From NCBI RefSeq assembly GCF_022179245.1, contig NZ_BPQM01000026.1:1-64000 (forward strand): a stretch of 64,000 bases of DNA, given 5' to 3'. The stretch's first letter is position 1, and the number at the start of each line of letters is the position of its first letter. The position numbers were made by a program, and so were the translations under genes. Of this stretch, positions 49,701-58,417 are shown piece after piece. Below the pieces are notes generated by a model. It was not told the origin of the DNA and did not search any database. It saw nothing but the letters and a program-made list of their open reading frames with translations. This DNA comes from Methylobacterium gregans (GTDB lineage: Bacteria; Pseudomonadota; Alphaproteobacteria; Rhizobiales; Beijerinckiaceae).

Positions 49701-50490
49701 GGTCGGCGACCTCTCGCTCGTCGGCGACGCCTACACGTCGCGGTCCGACGTCCTCAACGGGCTCTCGCTCGCCGGCTTCACCGCCGGGGCGGCGCTCAGC
49801 GAAGCGGGCAAGCGCTACCTCGCCTACGTGTTCCGGAACCAGGCGCGGTTCTTCAAGACCGGTGTCATGCCCTCGACGGTCGATCAGAACGGGCAGCGGG
49901 TGGTCACGGCCGACCTCTCGACGCTCGGCACGGTCGGCGCGGTGCTGATGAAACAGGTCTCCGCGCCGCGCACGCCGCCGGTCGATCCGGAGTATGTCGG
50001 GCCGCTCTGGTATCTCTGGCACCGGTCCTACGCGAACGAGTGGGTGTTCAACATCAACTCGTTCACCTGGAGCCGACCCAACGGCGGGTTCTCGCTGCCC
50101 ACGATCAACGGCACGACACTGAAATCGGTCGGGTACGAGACCCCGGTCGAGTACCTGGCCTTCGCGCACGATCCGAGCGCCGACGGCGTGGTGCAGTGCG
50201 TGTCGTTCTCCAACGGGCAGGTGCAGGCCTACGACACCGGCTGGCCTGAGGGCGTGCAGTTCGCTCTGCTGCGCCGGGTCGACATCGCGGGCGGGGCGAA
50301 CGAGCCCTGGCAGTTCGTCGATGTCGCCCGGGCGCCGGGCTTCGCCGGCAATGATCGGCCGATCGCCACTGCCGGCGTCGAGGCCACGCGGGACATGCTC
50401 ACCCAGTCCAACGGTGTGGTGAGCCTGGGTCCGGAGGCCCTGTACGGCGGCGGCCAGTACATCGCCGTCCTGATCCGCGCCGTGGGCTGA
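46780..50490 (+). CDS. Giant tail fibre / receptor-binding protein, 1236 aa
   Basis: The N-terminal 60 residues form an anchoring segment (RPHRELAERDEYLKAKGEAL). Residues about 90-330 are beta-rich. Residues about 410-640 contain propeller blades (AAVGVNGAIRTSTDAGATYT, IFVGTGGEVQTSADDGATLI, AVGDNGAIFTSSDRGATW, GAGAQIQTSTDGGETF). Two fibronectin-like domains follow (QPAILAPSDKATGVGLSPQI type). It is the largest virion gene and most likely sets host range. Confidence 0.8.
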   Translation: MDYLPSVAGAQFRDVSILATDEPVLGGIDGNDNRPHRELAERDEYLKAKGEALAADVDVLRARVDAIDLASGTALRSAVLLDWLYKEDSAAFELFTDGFSWRDLAPIAVVAASAGDDTLDLASTEGLKVGNSYTLIDAGTLRLETVEILAIISSTRVRTRLNLAHTLTARDSAFLARTSFDIRAGYCMMQDGDVFFSRVLTELRAQSAGQIVVRRQASDTGTLTIGYRSPTTTAGAPYLAAVRTAVVAGADGTRDEFYALIKGGLLELRLAYANPDATKRARIDHMVLLPPPRAIGETLVLQPKLVAPADQAANVGQTPTLQLSPYRGAYGVPQGGARFRLARDRAMTDVILDTDADLLGAWNAVAGQTAAFADVLALGARDFLAVASAVSLRIQIAQDGTITTTPGTVTGDLKRVHGSAALLAAVGVNGAIRTSTDAGATYTVRTAAASYSGTFSGVNVRNAYVVVAGAAGMVQRSVNAGAIFNQINPDNGYTGDFTDIAGDGAGALIFVGTGGEVQTSADDGATLIKRALPGNYAGTLRAVAMTPAGFAVAVGDNGAIFTSSDRGATWAVKSAAGGFTGSFYGVAAVGRSVVAVGAGAQIQTSTDGGETFTARLAGGGAAAALRAVALDPNLYGLALGDGGAFQRTLRLEGAVTSFTVPAGILGVNQVVFAQGGYYSQDGARSPLSEVVAFATAATFAYVNAPQIVQPAAGDTGVAVKPLIQTGPFATTGQADTHAASRYQIATSSGFAAASILYDSGEVSDLLQHQVSAVTLPVDADLFVRAYHKGQALGVGAWLAPVAFRAQNRPAQPAILAPSDKATGVGLSPQITVSAFNMPSAVQDAIQIQAGTGSDFAAPLYDSGVVTAAGSFSGFRLPVGTLPAATQIFARARQRAASGAWSLWSPVIVFRTRAAGGIAEAHAQLLWTGNGQPQFVRTDLDLTPGGAILAFGRDSAARFLVSTARGVGELGQPTQVGDLSLVGDAYTSRSDVLNGLSLAGFTAGAALSEAGKRYLAYVFRNQARFFKTGVMPSTVDQNGQRVVTADLSTLGTVGAVLMKQVSAPRTPPVDPEYVGPLWYLWHRSYANEWVFNINSFTWSRPNGGFSLPTINGTTLKSVGYETPVEYLAFAHDPSADGVVQCVSFSNGQVQAYDTGWPEGVQFALLRRVDIAGGANEPWQFVDVARAPGFAGNDRPIATAGVEATRDMLTQSNGVVSLGPEALYGGGQYIAVLIRAVG

Positions 50491-50559
50491 AGGCCCGCCT
50501 CTCCGAGCTGACACCCCCCTGACCCGCCGCCGGGATGATCCGGCGGCGGCCCCTCGCTC

Positions 50560-50590
50560 ACCCTGCCGGCCCGCGCCGGTGGGGTCTTTC
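50560..50590 (+). terminator. Rho-independent terminator after fibre gene
   Basis: ACCC-T-GCCGGC pairs with GCCGG-T-GGGGT around CCGC, followed by CTTTC. A second hairpin (CCGCCG / CGGCGG) lies at 50526-50548. Together they separate the fibre block from the sheath gene. Confidence 0.65.
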
Positions 50591-50609
50591 CGTTTGGGAG
50601 ATCCCCCGC

Positions 50610-52184
50610 ATGGCCACGCCCGTCGATTATGGCGTCCTGTTCAATACCCTCGACGACGATCTGCAGCCGATGCAGCAGACCGACATGTCGACGCTCTACC
50701 TCGTCGGCACCTCGGAGGACGCAACGCCCTCGTTCCTGCCGCTGAACGCCTCGCGGATGTTCAACTCGTCCGACCCGCTGTTCCTGGCGGCGCTCGGCAC
50801 CGGCAACCTCGCCACCGGAGTCCGGCTGGTCAACGCGAACCTCGGCCCGTTCCAGCTCGCCGCTCGCATCATCGTGCACCGGGTCTCGAAGGGCGCCACC
50901 GACGCCGAGACGATCGCCAATATCGTCGGCAATCAGGCCAACGGCACCGGCATCTACGGTGCCCTCGCCTGCGGCCAGCGCTTCGGCGTGACGCCCCGCC
51001 TGTTCTTCTTCGTCGACGGGCTGACCGGCGTCTTCACCCGCGGCCCGACCAGCACGGTGGTCACCCGCGCGGCCAAGTTCGGCGGCAACACCGGCACCGG
51101 CCTGATGACGCTGGCCGACCCGGCCTTCGGGGTCGGCGTGAAGGCCGGCGTCTACCGGGTCCGGGCCAAGACCGCCGCGGCCAACGGCGGCGTGTTCTCG
51201 GTGGTCGATCCGGACGGCACCGTGCTCGCCGACGCGACGGTGGGCACCGCCTACACGGGCGTCGTCAAGTTCACGATCGCCGACGGCGCGACCGACTTCG
51301 TGGTCGACGACGGCTTCGATCTCACTGTGACGCTCGCCGAGGGCCCTGCCACGGTCAACCCGATCTGCGCCGCGCTCCCGCAGGTGCTCAACGCGCTGCT
51401 GGCCAACGCGATCGTGTCCGGCCCCGGGACCACGGTGCAGGACGACCGCGACTGGCGCGAGACCCTGTCCCACGAGCGCCTGATCCCGGTCTCGACCTGG
51501 GTGACCGCGGTCGGCATGTCGGAGGGCACCTTCATCGAGCCGGGCCCGGTCGCGGCCGGCATCGGTGTCCGGGTCGATGCTCAGACCAAGGGCAAGATCG
51601 GCGTGCCCTCGCAGTCCTTCGCCAACCAAGCGGTCTACGGGATCACGGCGCTCAAGCGCTACGACACCTTCTCGCTCTCGGACGGCGCCAACGACGGCCA
51701 GCAGCTCTTGGCCGACGACATCGGTATCATCCAGCGCGGTGAGACCGGCGTGGACACGGCCGCGGTGTCGTCCGGCTTCGTGCTGATCTGCTACGCCAAT
51801 GCCGGAACGGTGAAGCTCAACCGCTTCTTCAACGTGACCCGCACCCGGGATTACGCCCTGCTGCAGATCCTGCGGGCGTGGCGGGCGCGGCTCGGCATCA
51901 CGAACATCACCCGGACCGGGATCCAGGCCTTCGAGAACGACTGCGACGTGATCCTGTCGCGGCTCCAGACCGACGAGCACATCATCGGCTACCTCACGGG
52001 CATCGGCGCCGGCAACACGCCGGAGACGATCCGGGCAGGGCGCTTCCGGTTCAAGATCAAGAACGAGCCGGCCTCGCCGTTCCTCGTCGCGGAGGCCGAC
52101 GTCTACCGCTACCGCGACGCGCTCAACGCGCTGCTCGCGGACGTCGCCGGCGGCACCAACGCGGCGCTCGCCCCCGTCACCTGA
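50610..52184 (+). CDS. Contractile tail sheath protein, P2 gpFI-like
   Basis: The 524-residue protein has an N-terminal strand and linker (MATPVDYGVLFNTLDDDL), an inserted beta-rich domain (about residues 150-255) and the conserved sheath C-terminus (NRFFNVTRTRDYALLQILRA, then PETIRAGRFRFKIKNEPASP). It shows that the phage had a contractile tail. Confidence 0.88.
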   Translation: MATPVDYGVLFNTLDDDLQPMQQTDMSTLYLVGTSEDATPSFLPLNASRMFNSSDPLFLAALGTGNLATGVRLVNANLGPFQLAARIIVHRVSKGATDAETIANIVGNQANGTGIYGALACGQRFGVTPRLFFFVDGLTGVFTRGPTSTVVTRAAKFGGNTGTGLMTLADPAFGVGVKAGVYRVRAKTAAANGGVFSVVDPDGTVLADATVGTAYTGVVKFTIADGATDFVVDDGFDLTVTLAEGPATVNPICAALPQVLNALLANAIVSGPGTTVQDDRDWRETLSHERLIPVSTWVTAVGMSEGTFIEPGPVAAGIGVRVDAQTKGKIGVPSQSFANQAVYGITALKRYDTFSLSDGANDGQQLLADDIGIIQRGETGVDTAAVSSGFVLICYANAGTVKLNRFFNVTRTRDYALLQILRAWRARLGITNITRTGIQAFENDCDVILSRLQTDEHIIGYLTGIGAGNTPETIRAGRFRFKIKNEPASPFLVAEADVYRYRDALNALLADVAGGTNAALAPVT

Positions 52185-52270
52185 TCCCCGCGCGATCTCG
52201 CCGCCCGGTCCGCGCCTCGTGCGCCGGGCGGCTCCCCACGCGTACCCGCCTTCCCTGATCGGAGTCCCCG

Positions 52271-52792
52271 ATGCTCTACCTCCAGAAGGGCTCGTCGCTC
52301 GTCGCCGGCGACGACGGCCCCGGCAATCTCAAGACCCACAACCTCGACTCGACGGCCCTTCCGGCGCTCGAGGAGATGTCCGAGGCCCACCACGCCGCCG
52401 GTTCGATCTTCGAGATCGAGTGGGGCAACATGGGCATGAAGGCCCTGCAGCCGACCTTCAAGCTGAAGGGCTGGGATCCGCAGGTGCTGGGCCTGATGGG
52501 CCAGAAGAAGCGGAAGATCTGGACGATCTACGGCAACGTCATCGACAAGGTCGAGGACGAAGAGGTCGAGGTCACCGCGATCATCAAGGCGCGGCTCGCC
52601 AAGGTGGCGCCCGACAGCTTCGAGCGCGGCAAGCTGATGGGCCACGACCACTCGATGCACGAGGTGGTCGGGTACAAGCTGTTCTTCAACGGCGTCGAGA
52701 AGATCTGGTGGGACCACTTCGCGCACATCTGGCGCGTCGATGGGGTTGACCAGCTCGCCGACGAGCGCCGCATCCTGCGCCTGCCGGGTTGA
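52271..52792 (+). CDS. Tail tube protein, P2 gpFII-like
   Basis: The 173-residue protein has the tube pattern: an N-terminal loop, MKALQPTFKLKGWDPQVLGL, TIYGNVIDKVEDEEVEVTAI, and KLMGHDHSMHEVVGYKLFF. It has the same length as P2 FII (172). It directly follows the sheath gene. Confidence 0.9.
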   Translation: MLYLQKGSSLVAGDDGPGNLKTHNLDSTALPALEEMSEAHHAAGSIFEIEWGNMGMKALQPTFKLKGWDPQVLGLMGQKKRKIWTIYGNVIDKVEDEEVEVTAIIKARLAKVAPDSFERGKLMGHDHSMHEVVGYKLFFNGVEKIWWDHFAHIWRVDGVDQLADERRILRLPG

Positions 52793-52872
52793 TCGCGGCG
52801 CTTCCCTCCTACCCCAGCGGCCGGTGTCCTCGCACCGGCCCTCCCCACACGACACGAGCTTTGACGCCCGCC

Positions 52873-53262
52873 ATGGACACGCCCGCCCCCGCGCCTGCCG
52901 CCGACACGCCCCCGGTCGAGGCCGCGCTGCTTCCCGCCGCACCGCGCTTCGCAGGCACCCGCGTCCGCGACCGCGTCGTGCTGCTTGACTGGCCGATCGC
53001 GTATGACGGGCAGGTCTACGACCAGATTACCGTCCACCGTCCGACGACCCAGGATGTGGCCGATTTCGTCGCGCGCGTGAATGCGGCGCCCGAGAACGCC
53101 TCCGTGCACTTCCCGATGTACGATGTACCCTTCGCGGTGCTCGACGCGCTCGATCCGGATGACGCCGATGCGGTGAACGCGGCGGTGGCGGATTTTTTGC
53201 CCCGCCGCTGGGGCGGGGCGAGCGCGCCAGCCCCGGCCTCTGGCAGCACTACCGAGCCCTGA
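52873..53262 (+). CDS. Tail assembly chaperone E (unshifted form)
   Basis: The 129-residue protein shows an acidic-Pro N-terminus and core LLDWPIAYDGQVYDQITVHR, then TTQDVADFVARVNAAPENAS, as in P2 gpE-type chaperones. It ends shortly after a TTTTTTG slippery site that can extend it to E'. Confidence 0.8.
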   Translation: MDTPAPAPAADTPPVEAALLPAAPRFAGTRVRDRVVLLDWPIAYDGQVYDQITVHRPTTQDVADFVARVNAAPENASVHFPMYDVPFAVLDALDPDDADAVNAAVADFLPRRWGGASAPAPASGSTTEP

Positions 53263-53369
53263 TCGTCCGCCACGTCGGCGGCCCCCGCGGCGAGCTGATG
53301 CGGATGCCGTGGGACGAGTTCTGCGCCGAGTTCGCGATCGCGCTCGGCTTCGCGCGAGGTGAGGGATGA
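52873..53369 (+). CDS. E+E' chaperone made by -1 frameshift
   Basis: In the zero frame 53191-53199 reads GAT TTT TTG, so the heptamer T-TTT-TTG at 53193-53199 is in the right phase for -1 slipping. The shifted frame then runs to TGA 53367-53369, giving a C-terminus with LWQHYRALIVRHVGGPRGEL and FCAEFAIALGFARGEG. An 8-bp all-GC hairpin (53199-53206 / 53212-53219) follows at once. This matches the P2 E/E' arrangement. The stop overlaps the tape-measure start. Confidence 0.8.
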
Positions 53370-56185
53370 CATCCAAGGTCTCGACCCTCACCGTCAGCCT
53401 GAAGGACGACGTCTCCGGCCCCGCAGGCGCGATCGGCAAGGCCCTGAAGGGCGCCTCTGATCAGGCCCGCGCCATGGGCAAGGCCATGGAGGGCACCGGC
53501 GCCTCCAAGGGCTTCGTCAACAACCTCGCCCGCCTAGGCCTCTCGGCCAAGGACATCGAGAAGGTCTCCGCGAGCCTCAAGGATTACGCGAAGGCCGCCG
53601 GGCTTGCTGGCGACGCCTCGACCTGGACGAAGGACCAGACCGCCCAGATCCGCCAGTGGGAGACGGCGACGATCGCCAGCCTCCGGCATGTCGCGGCCGA
53701 GCAGAAGACCGTAGCCAAGGGCGCGCTCGACGTCGCCGCGGCCATGGCCCGGTCGAGCGCGATCACCGCACAGGGCCGGCGCGTCGCCGATGGTATGGGC
53801 GCGCCGAGCCGCGCCGCGGCATTGCGGCGGGAGGCCGCCGCACTTGCCCTGGTCGAGGCGCGGACCGCGGCCCTGGTGCGGGCGAACGAGCGGCTCGCCA
53901 GCAGCATGGGCCGGGCGAGCGCCATCACCGCCGGGGGAAGGCTCGTCGCCGACGGCATGAGCGCGCCAGCCCGTGCGGCGCGAGCCGAGCGCGAGCGCGC
54001 CGCTCAGGCCACGGCGGATGCCCGGGCCGCGGCGCGGGCCGAGCGGCGCGAGGCGGCCGGGATCGTGGCCGCCGGCGCCGGCGTCTATGCGGGCCACAAG
54101 AGCCGGGATCTCGCGAAGAGTGCGATTACCTCGGCGGCTGAGTTCGATCTCGCGGTGCGCAAGCAGAAGGTCTTCACGGACATCTCGCACGGTGATCAGG
54201 CCGGGCTCCTCGCCCAGGCCAAGCGCATCGGTCAGGAAACGCAGTTCTCCAACATCGATGTCGTGAAGGCTCAGACCGCGGCGATGCAGGGTCTGCCCGC
54301 CGGCTTCGCGCCTTCTCTGAAGGCGGCGGTGGCCGAGGGCATCGTCCAGAACGTGCGCAACTTCTCGACCCTGATGGAGACCGATCTCAAGGAAGGCACG
54401 GAGATCATCCGGTCCTACCTGCAGCAGGCCGGCAAGGACATCTCGACGAAGGAGAAAGCGCTCTTCGAGGCGAACAAGGCCACCAACCAACTCGTCAAGA
54501 TGGCCAAGCTCGGTGGCATGGACGGCGAGGACGTCAAGAACTACGCGAACTACGCCATCGCCTCCGGCACGGCCTCCGGACTCTCCACCGACGCCCTGAT
54601 GACGCTCGGCGCGCTCGCCCGTCGCGGCGGTCTCCGCGGCGACGTCGCCGGCGTGGCCGTGCGCTCGATGGCCTCGAAGATCGTGGCGCCGACCCGGGAC
54701 GGCATCGCCGCGCTGAACGCGGCCGGCATCAAGCACTCCGATTACGTGAAGATGCCCGATCGCCTCAGCACCGAGGCGCTCGAGGGCCAGTTCCAGAACA
54801 CCATGGGCAAGGGGTTCACGCCCGCCATCCGGAAGCGCATTGAGGCGATCAACACCGACAAGGCGCTGATCGCCGACCGGGGGAAGTACGTCGAGGCGGT
54901 CACGGATGCCGTCTCGCCGATGCTGGGCAAGACGAAGAAGGGAACGGTGCGGGCCTCCGACGCCAAGGTCGCGGCGAAGGCGGCCGGCGCCTACTACAAG
55001 GTGGCGGGTGCCTCGGTCGACGCCGAGGGGCTGCTCGACGCGGCCATGTCGAAGAACATGACGCTGCCGCAGCTCAACGCGTGGCTCACCGACAAGCACG
55101 GCGGCAAGGGCGCCATCACCCAGAAGCAGTGGGACGAGTTCAAGGCGGCCCGCGAGCAGATCAAGGGGGCGGCCGACGATCCCGACTGGGCGAAGAAGAA
55201 GGCCGACGAGGTGTTCGCCGGCCTCGGCGGCGCGGTCGAGAACCTGAAGGGGTCGTTCGAGAACCTGATCCTGACGATCGGTAACGCCAACGCGGGGCTG
55301 ATCAAGTGGAGCGCGGACGGGCTGGGCTCTATCCTCGACGGCTTCTCGAAGCTGCCGGAGGTGGCGCAGCAAGCGCTCTCGCTGAGCGGCGTGGTCGCCG
55401 CGACGGTCGCCGGGGCTTGGGGCACCCTCAAGCTCCTCAAGACGGCGGTCGGGCTCGCCGGTGGAGCGGGAGCCGCGGGCGCGGGGGCGGCCGGTGCCGC
55501 TGCAGGAGCGGCGGGCGGCGCAGCCGGAAAGGCCGCCTCGCAGCGGATGATCGCCGGCATGGGCGGCGGCGCCGTAGAGGCGGCCACCAGTGCCGGTGCG
55601 GCCGCCGCCGGTGCCGTCGTTGCCGGCGTCGCCGTTGGCGGCGCAGTTGCGAGCGCGGTCGCCACGGAGGCGGTCAAGAACCGTGAGTTCGCCGATCCCT
55701 ACCTGTCTGGCGGCATGCTGGGTGCGGATCCGGCGGGCTACGGCTTTGGCGCGGCCATCGTGCACGCTCCGGACCTGATCCCGCGTGACCCGCCGCCGAT
55801 CAATCCGCGTGCGATCCCGAGCATGATGGGGCACGGGATGCACCAGTCACCGGGCGGGGCAGGTTCGGGGACGAGCGGCTTCGGCCTGTCGGGCCCGCAA
55901 TCCGCACCGGCCATTGCCCCGCGCGGCGACGATGCGGGATTGCGGCAGGTACACGCCAGCGCCGAGCAGCTGAAGCAGGCGCTCGACCAACTCAACGGGG
56001 TTAGCGTCACCCCGCAGGCCAACGCGGGGCCCCTTGAGGCCCTCGCGGCCAAGGCCCGCGAGGTCCTTTCGCTGCTGCAGCAGATCCCGGGGGCGGCCGC
56101 ATCCGCGAACGCCTCGGCGATCGGCGGCATCCGCGCCCGCGGGTCCGCCGCTTCCTTCCAAGGCCCCGACTACGCCGGACCGTAA
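53366..56185 (+). CDS. Tail tape measure protein, P2 gpT-like
   Basis: The 939-residue protein begins with a helical region (SLKDDVSGPAGAIGKALKGA), contains TP901-type core motifs (QAGLLAQAKRIGQETQFSNI and MDGEDVKNYANYAIASGTAS), a hydrophobic stretch (GVVAATVAGAWGTLKLLKTA) and a Gly/Ala-rich, likely membrane-active segment (about residues 700-775). Its length sets tail length. Repeated Met-Ala-rich units near residues 125 and 180 are similar to each other. Confidence 0.88.
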   Translation: MTSKVSTLTVSLKDDVSGPAGAIGKALKGASDQARAMGKAMEGTGASKGFVNNLARLGLSAKDIEKVSASLKDYAKAAGLAGDASTWTKDQTAQIRQWETATIASLRHVAAEQKTVAKGALDVAAAMARSSAITAQGRRVADGMGAPSRAAALRREAAALALVEARTAALVRANERLASSMGRASAITAGGRLVADGMSAPARAARAERERAAQATADARAAARAERREAAGIVAAGAGVYAGHKSRDLAKSAITSAAEFDLAVRKQKVFTDISHGDQAGLLAQAKRIGQETQFSNIDVVKAQTAAMQGLPAGFAPSLKAAVAEGIVQNVRNFSTLMETDLKEGTEIIRSYLQQAGKDISTKEKALFEANKATNQLVKMAKLGGMDGEDVKNYANYAIASGTASGLSTDALMTLGALARRGGLRGDVAGVAVRSMASKIVAPTRDGIAALNAAGIKHSDYVKMPDRLSTEALEGQFQNTMGKGFTPAIRKRIEAINTDKALIADRGKYVEAVTDAVSPMLGKTKKGTVRASDAKVAAKAAGAYYKVAGASVDAEGLLDAAMSKNMTLPQLNAWLTDKHGGKGAITQKQWDEFKAAREQIKGAADDPDWAKKKADEVFAGLGGAVENLKGSFENLILTIGNANAGLIKWSADGLGSILDGFSKLPEVAQQALSLSGVVAATVAGAWGTLKLLKTAVGLAGGAGAAGAGAAGAAAGAAGGAAGKAASQRMIAGMGGGAVEAATSAGAAAAGAVVAGVAVGGAVASAVATEAVKNREFADPYLSGGMLGADPAGYGFGAAIVHAPDLIPRDPPPINPRAIPSMMGHGMHQSPGGAGSGTSGFGLSGPQSAPAIAPRGDDAGLRQVHASAEQLKQALDQLNGVSVTPQANAGPLEALAAKAREVLSLLQQIPGAAASANASAIGGIRARGSAASFQGPDYAGP

Positions 56186-56233
56186 GGCCCGGCGTCCCCG
56201 TCCCTCTGCGGGGCGCGTTGAGGACACCGGACC

Positions 56234-56662
56234 ATGCTCGCCCAGCTCGGCCTTCTCCAGTTCGAGAGCACGGCCCTCGGGCCGCACGAGATCCGGCACG
56301 CCACGGCGGCCGACTATGCCGAGAAGGACGTCGTCGGCGCGCTGAAGCCCGCGGAGTTCGTGGGGCCGGGCGACGACGAGATCACGCTGGTGTGCTGCCT
56401 GCCCGGGCCGGAGATGGTCGACCGGGGTCTGGGGTCCGTCGCGCTCCTCGACCAGATGCGGCTCTCGGGTGTCCCGTACATCTTCGTGCGGGGCGACGGA
56501 ACGAGCTTCGGCTGGCGCCGCATCACGAAGTGCGAGGCCAAACACCGGCGGCCCGACGGCGACATGATCGGGCGCGTCGTCGACTTCGAGATCACGCTGA
56601 AGCGCACGCCGAGGCCGGGTGCGGCGAGCGCCCTGGCCTTCCTCTACTCGCTCCTTTCCTGA
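56234..56662 (+). CDS. Tail terminator-type protein, P2 gpU-like
   Basis: The 142-residue protein has the U family features: MLAQLGLLQFESTALGPHEI at the start, PYIFVRGDGTSFGWRRITK, and VVDFEITLKRTPRPGA before the end. It follows the tape measure as in P2. Confidence 0.85.
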   Translation: MLAQLGLLQFESTALGPHEIRHATAADYAEKDVVGALKPAEFVGPGDDEITLVCCLPGPEMVDRGLGSVALLDQMRLSGVPYIFVRGDGTSFGWRRITKCEAKHRRPDGDMIGRVVDFEITLKRTPRPGAASALAFLYSLLS

Positions 56663-56672
56663 GGCGCCTGCC

Positions 56673-56903
56673 ATGGCGATCGAGACGTTGCAGGTCGAGC
56701 GGGCGCCCTGCCCGCTCGACCTGCTGTTGTTCCTGCGCTTCCGACGCGAGGTTCCGGGGCTCCTCGAGGACACGCTCGCCCGCAACCCGGGGCTGGCCGC
56801 ACTCGGGCCCGTGCTGCCCTACGGCACCGCCGTGGTGGTCGCGATCCCCGACCCGCCCGCGACCGCCCGCACCATCACCCGCGAACTGCTCACCCTGTTC
56901 TGA
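56673..56903 (+). CDS. Tail protein X (LysM-like)
   Basis: The 76-residue protein has the P2 gpX pattern (EVPGLLEDTLARNPGLAALG, then GTAVVVAIPDPP). It lies in the expected U-X-D order. ATG 56673 was chosen over 56619. Confidence 0.8.
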   Translation: MAIETLQVERAPCPLDLLLFLRFRREVPGLLEDTLARNPGLAALGPVLPYGTAVVVAIPDPPATARTITRELLTLF

Positions 56904-56910
56904 GGCATCC

Positions 56911-57993
56911 ATGCCCCACACGGATTTCTGGGTCTCGGTCAACGGGACCCCGATCTCGTCGATGCTCGAGCCGATCCTGATCGCCATGACGATCACGGAC
57001 ACCGACGGCGAGGAGGCCGACAGCCTGGAGATCGAGGTCGACGACGCCGGCGGCCAGATCAGCCTGCCGCCGACCGATGCGCCGATCCAGGCCGGCATGG
57101 TGCGCGTCGAGGATGGCGGTTCCGACGCGGGCCCGCCGAAGATGTTCTCCGGCAAGGTCGACAAGGTGACGAGCCGCATGGCGCGAGGCGGCGGCCTCAC
57201 CCTGCTGATCACGGCGAAGTCCGTCGATCAGAAGGGCAAGCCGAAAGAGCGCCAGCAGTCCCACCACGACAAGGGTAAGCTCTCGGGCGTCGCCCAGAAG
57301 TTCGGTCAGGGCGCCGGCCTCAAGGTGAAGGTCGCGCCCGGCATCGACGTCGAGCGCGATTGGTGGGGGATGCAGGGCGAGAGCTTCCTCGAGTGGGGGC
57401 AGCGCATCGCCCACGAGGTCGGCGCCACCTTCAAGGTGCGCGGTGATCAGGCCGTCTTCGCCGAGCGCTCGGCCGGGCAGTCGTCCGGAGGCCAGGGGCT
57501 CGCGGCGGTCCGGGCGCACCGGGAGTTCGACACCGACGGCACCCGGATCGGCAACATCGTGTCGGGCGAGCTGAGCCCGACCGAGGACCGGCACGCCTGG
57601 CAGAAGTTCGAGGCGCGCTACTACGACCCGAAGGATGCCAAGTACAAGACGCAGGACTTCGAGGCGCGACGCCGCCCCGGTTCGGTTGTGCACCGCGACC
57701 GCTTCACCCGTGCGGATCAGGGCTCCGCCAAGGCCCGCACCAAGTCGACGAGCGCCGAGGCCGAGCGCGAGCAGGGCGGCGGCACGCTCACGATCGACGG
57801 CGATTCCACCGCCCAGGCCGAGGCCTCGTGCATCGTCTCCGGCTGGCGCCCCGGCATCGACGGCACCTACCGCATCAAGACCGCCCGGCACCGCCTCACG
57901 CGCAGCGCCGGCTACCTGACCGAGCTGACGCTCGCCCAGCCGGGAGGCGAGGCCGGTACCGACGGCCGCAAGGGCGCCGGCGCGGAGTCCTGA
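56911..57993 (+). CDS. Late control / baseplate hub protein D
   Basis: The 360-residue protein has the gpD family pattern: [60 protein letters not shown], and the C-terminal [20 protein letters not shown]. It forms the central hub under the spike. It is the last tail gene. Confidence 0.9.
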   Translation: MPHTDFWVSVNGTPISSMLEPILIAMTITDTDGEEADSLEIEVDDAGGQISLPPTDAPIQAGMVRVEDGGSDAGPPKMFSGKVDKVTSRMARGGGLTLLITAKSVDQKGKPKERQQSHHDKGKLSGVAQKFGQGAGLKVKVAPGIDVERDWWGMQGESFLEWGQRIAHEVGATFKVRGDQAVFAERSAGQSSGGQGLAAVRAHREFDTDGTRIGNIVSGELSPTEDRHAWQKFEARYYDPKDAKYKTQDFEARRRPGSVVHRDRFTRADQGSAKARTKSTSAEAEREQGGGTLTIDGDSTAQAEASCIVSGWRPGIDGTYRIKTARHRLTRSAGYLTELTLAQPGGEAGTDGRKGAGAES

Positions 57994-58020
57994 CGCTCCC
58001 GGCCCGCTCGTCCGTTCCGC

Positions 58021-58041
58021 GCCGCCTCCGGGCGGCTTTTT
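58021..58041 (+). terminator. Rho-independent terminator after gene D
   Basis: GCCGCC, loop TCCG, GGCGGC, then TTTTTC. It separates tail genes from the lysis module and overlaps an upstream candidate start (58043) of the next gene. Confidence 0.75.
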
Positions 58042-58060
58042 CATGCCCGGAGCCCAACCG

Positions 58061-58417
58061 ATGATCCTGCGCCACCTCGCGCTGCGGGCCGCCCTCGCAT
58101 GCCTGATGCTCGCCACGACGCCGGCCTGCGCCGATTGGGTCGGGCGCGCCTCCTGGTACGGCCCCGAATCCGGTGCGCGCCGCGCCGACGGCCGCCCCTT
58201 CCGCCCGGAGGCGCCCGGGGCCGCGCACTGGACCCTGCCGCTCGGCACCCGGGTCCGGGTGACCGACCTCGCCACCGGCCGGCACGTCGACGTGACCGTC
58301 AACGACCGCGGCCCGCATCCGCGGTTGCATCGCCTCATCGACCTGTCGCTCGGGGTGGCGCGCGCGCTCGGCATCGTCGAGCGCGGCGTCGTCACCGTGC
58401 GCGTCGTCCGCCTGTGA
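58061..58417 (+). CDS. RlpA-like exported double-psi barrel protein
   Basis: ATG 58061 has GGAG nine bases upstream. A signal peptide ([20 protein letters not shown]) is followed by the RlpA core [40 protein letters not shown] and [20 protein letters not shown], including the conserved DRGP acidic site. RlpA proteins are lytic transglycosylases cutting naked glycan strands. A phage copy beside an endolysin suggests a second cell-wall enzyme for lysis. No SPOR domain is present (118 aa). Confidence 0.8.
   Translation: MILRHLALRAALACLMLATTPACADWVGRASWYGPESGARRADGRPFRPEAPGAAHWTLPLGTRVRVTDLATGRHVDVTVNDRGPHPRLHRLIDLSLGVARALGIVERGVVTVRVVRL

Noticed and set aside
43269-50490. Invertible fibre segment or diversity-generating retroelement
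   Set aside because: I found no reverse transcriptase, no template/variable repeat pair and no inverted repeats flanking the fibre genes, despite the serine recombinase in the phage.
46435-50514. Leftward open frame of 1359 codons antisense to the fibre gene
   Set aside because: The composition is Arg/Gly/Asp/Val-biased as expected from reversed GC-rich codons, while the sense frame has propeller repeats.
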